Positions 13,524 through 14,830 of a stretch of DNA of 14,830 bases are shown here, in pieces; within the stretch, counting starts at the first letter, position 1; each line of letters starts with the position of its first letter. Below the pieces are notes generated by a model. That model worked only from the letters and a program-made list of their open reading frames with translations. It had not been told where the DNA came from and did not search any database. This DNA comes from an uncultured Eggerthella sp. (GTDB lineage Bacteria; Actinomycetota; Coriobacteriia; Coriobacteriales; Eggerthellaceae), in assembly GCA_958431815.1 (NCBI GenBank), contig CAUASB010000020.1:1-14830 (forward strand), written 5' to 3'. Both the position numbers and the translations under genes were made by a program.

Positions 13524-14621
13524 TTACGCCATCTTCTTTAAGGCCGATACCAGCTCATCGGTAAACTGCGTACAAGTTGCAGCTGGCAAATCGGATCCAG
13601 TAGCTTTTCGAATATCAGCTGTGAGGACTTTACCTTCTGCATAAACCTCACGAACTGCTTGTCGAATCTTTTGGGCAATGTCAAGTTCACCAAGATGATC
13701 GAGCATCATAGCCGCCGAAAGGACTTCAGCGGTAGGATTGCAGACATCCTTGCCGGCTATATCAGGCGCAGAACCGTGAACCGCCTCGAAAACTGCATAA
13801 TCGGGACCGATGTTGGCACCGGGCGCAATACCCAAACCGCCCACCAATCCAGCACACAAGTCGCTTGCAATGTCGCCATAGAGATTAGGGAAAACAATGA
13901 CATCGAACTGCGAAGGATCGATTACCAGATTCATGCAAAAGGCATCGATAATATTGTCATTGAATTCGACTTTCCCTTCATACTCCTTTGCCACCTCACG
14001 AGCAGTACGAAGGAACAATCCATCGGAATGCTTCATTATGTTTGCCTTATGCGCAGCAGTAACCTTTTTCCTGCCATGCTTCATCGCGTATTCAAAAGCG
14101 TAACGGACAATATTCTGCGAAGCGGTGATGGATATTGGCTTGATTGAGATGCCCGAATCAGACCTGATAATTCCTGCACCATGGTCAGCACAGAAGTCGA
14201 TAAGCTCGCGTGCTTCTTCACTTCCCTCTTCAAATTCAATACCTGCATAAAGGTCTTCTGAATTTTCGCGGACAATAACAAGATCCACATCCTGATAGCG
14301 CCCACCTGCACCAGGAATTGAAACAACAGGACGAAGGCAAACATTGAGATTGAGCGTTTTGCGCAATGCGACATTAACGCTACGAAAGCCCGTACCAACT
14401 GGTGTGGTGATGGGCCCTTTGATAGCAACCTTGTTCCTTCGCACCGCTTCAACGGTGGATTCAGGAAGAGGAGTACCGCATGAATCCATCACATGAGCAC
14501 CAGCTTCTGCTATCTCCCATTCGATTTCAGCTCCAGCTGCCTCTACAACACGCTGCATAGCAGCAGTGGTTTCGAGGCCTATGCCATCGCCGGGAATAAG
14601 CGTTACAGTGTGCTTTGCCAT
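13524..14621 (-). CDS. icd: Isocitrate dehydrogenase, probably NAD-dependent
   Basis: A 365-residue member of the isocitrate/isopropylmalate dehydrogenase family. It oxidatively decarboxylates isocitrate to 2-oxoglutarate, directly after aconitase. Motifs in order are LIPGDGIGLE at the N-terminus, KGPITTPVG, the substrate-binding LRKTLNLNVCLRPV, VIVRENSEDLYAGIE, AAHKANIMKHSDGLF, the metal-binding PNLYGDIASDLCAGLVGGLG, and FEAVHGSAPDIAGK. In the last motif Asp287-Ile288 replace the Lys-Tyr pair that binds the 2'-phosphate of NADP in E. coli Icd, so NAD use is expected. The length and the GIAPGANIG segment fit the shorter NAD-type enzymes. I chose the ATG at 14621, seven bases after AAGGAG (complement of 14629-14634); the frame runs 13 codons further upstream without such a site. 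Homoisocitrate or isopropylmalate dehydrogenase is less likely given the acnA neighbour. Confidence 0.9.
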   Translation of the reverse strand: MAKHTVTLIPGDGIGLETTAAMQRVVEAAGAEIEWEIAEAGAHVMDSCGTPLPESTVEAVRRNKVAIKGPITTPVGTGFRSVNVALRKTLNLNVCLRPVVSIPGAGGRYQDVDLVIVRENSEDLYAGIEFEEGSEEARELIDFCADHGAGIIRSDSGISIKPISITASQNIVRYAFEYAMKHGRKKVTAAHKANIMKHSDGLFLRTAREVAKEYEGKVEFNDNIIDAFCMNLVIDPSQFDVIVFPNLYGDIASDLCAGLVGGLGIAPGANIGPDYAVFEAVHGSAPDIAGKDVCNPTAEVLSAAMMLDHLGELDIAQKIRQAVREVYAEGKVLTADIRKATGSDLPAATCTQFTDELVSALKKMA

Positions 14622-14648
14622 GAATCGACTCCTTGCCTTGAAATAATT

Positions 14649-14682
14649 AAGGACCAACATTCAAGCCAGAATGTTGGTCCTT
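14649..14682 (-). promoter_or_regulatory. Perfect stem-loop in the icd upstream region
   Basis: AAGGACCAACATTC (14649-14662) pairs without mismatch with GAATGTTGGTCCTT (14669-14682) around a six-base loop. It is 27 bases from the icd start codon. On the minus strand the stem is followed by AATTATTTC, not a T run; on the plus strand by TTAT. With the candidate promoter at 14691-14719 it would form the 5' end of the icd mRNA. Alternatively it is a terminator for the gene ending at 14753, but then icd would have almost no room for its own promoter. Confidence 0.55.
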
Positions 14683-14690
14683 TTATCCTA

Positions 14691-14719
14691 GTATTAAAAA
14701 CGTTTTTGTTGTGCCACAA
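14691..14719 (-). promoter_or_regulatory. Candidate promoter of icd-acnA
   Basis: On the minus strand TTGTGG (complement of 14714-14719) is followed after 17 bases by TAATAC (complement of 14691-14696). Each hexamer matches the consensus at only three positions, but the region is the most AT-rich in the gap and includes the palindrome AAATTTAAATTT (14718-14729) over and upstream of the -35, which could act as an UP-like element or operator. Confidence 0.35.
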
Positions 14720-14752
14720 ATTTAAATTTAACGTACCTGTAGCGATAAACGG

Positions 14753-14830
14753 TTACGAAAGCGCATCTAAAATCTGTTGGCTACGGCGCTTCAATGCTCC
14801 TTTGCCGTGCTCTGCAACAAACTTAACACG
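14753..14830 (-). CDS. C-terminal end of an unidentified gene, cut by the right window edge
   Basis: On the minus strand a frame open from the window edge ends at TAA (complement of 14753-14755) after 25 codons. The residues end in RRSQQILDALS and include KFVAEHGKGALKR, an amphipathic, basic composition typical of a C-terminal helix. I infer a gene co-directional with icd, ending 131 bases before it. The family cannot be told from so little sequence. Confidence 0.45.
   Translation of the reverse strand, partial: RVKFVAEHGKGALKRRSQQILDALS

Noticed and set aside
1..14830. CRISPR arrays, insertion sequences, tRNA or rRNA genes
   Set aside because: I found no regularly spaced repeats, no transposase-like frame, and no tRNA or rRNA signature by reading both strands; short hairpins are accounted for as terminators or leader elements.

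Overview
The window looks like ordinary chromosomal DNA from a Gram-positive-type bacterium. I lean towards the actinobacterial class Coriobacteriia (Eggerthellaceae-like), but this is inference. It rests on strong AGGAGG-type ribosome binding sites, base composition near half G+C by eye, a FabK-type enoyl reductase, LutABC lactate utilisation, an aconitase A next to an NAD-type isocitrate dehydrogenase, and a stand-alone rplJ-rplL operon with its own leader. I see no transposase, integrase, phage gene, CRISPR array, tRNA or rRNA, and no frameshifted or broken gene.

Layout. Positions 1-181 may hold the start of a minus-strand gene running off the left edge. Positions 254-2940 (+) carry a tight four-gene run: FabK-like flavin enoyl reductase/nitronate monooxygenase, a YgbA-family cysteine-rich protein, a beta-carbonic anhydrase and a Rossmann-fold/DUF2520 oxidoreductase-like protein. 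Facing it at 3020-4177 (-) is a DUF4013-type multi-pass membrane protein with a long low-complexity tail. Positions 4339-5632 (-) are the rplJ-rplL operon with promoter, L10-type leader, attenuator-like hairpin and final terminator. Diverging from it at 5787-8695 (+) is lutA-lutB-lutC, closed by a perfect 15-bp-arm terminator. A second terminator on the opposite strand ends a 604-residue membrane-anchored protein (8856-10670, -) that I do not recognise. The right third is acnA (10794-13439, -) behind icd (13524-14621, -), preceded by the last 25 codons of another minus-strand gene.

How the genes work together. LutABC oxidises lactate to pyruvate through iron-sulphur proteins. AcnA and Icd convert citrate to 2-oxoglutarate, and the isocitrate dehydrogenase carries the Asp-Ile pair of NAD-using enzymes. 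Carbonic anhydrase supplies bicarbonate, which acyl-CoA carboxylation needs, and FabK would complete each elongation cycle of fatty acid synthesis, so sharing an operon makes some metabolic sense. YgbA-like proteins are linked elsewhere to nitrosative stress and iron.

I did not find a convincing new multi-gene system. The most interesting items are the unrecognised 604-residue protein, the leader RNA of rplJ in which one pyrimidine tract could serve two competing structures, predicted 5'-terminal hairpins on the rplJ and icd transcripts, an aconitase with an altered cluster-ligand motif, and the fabK-ygbA-carbonic anhydrase-DUF2520 linkage.
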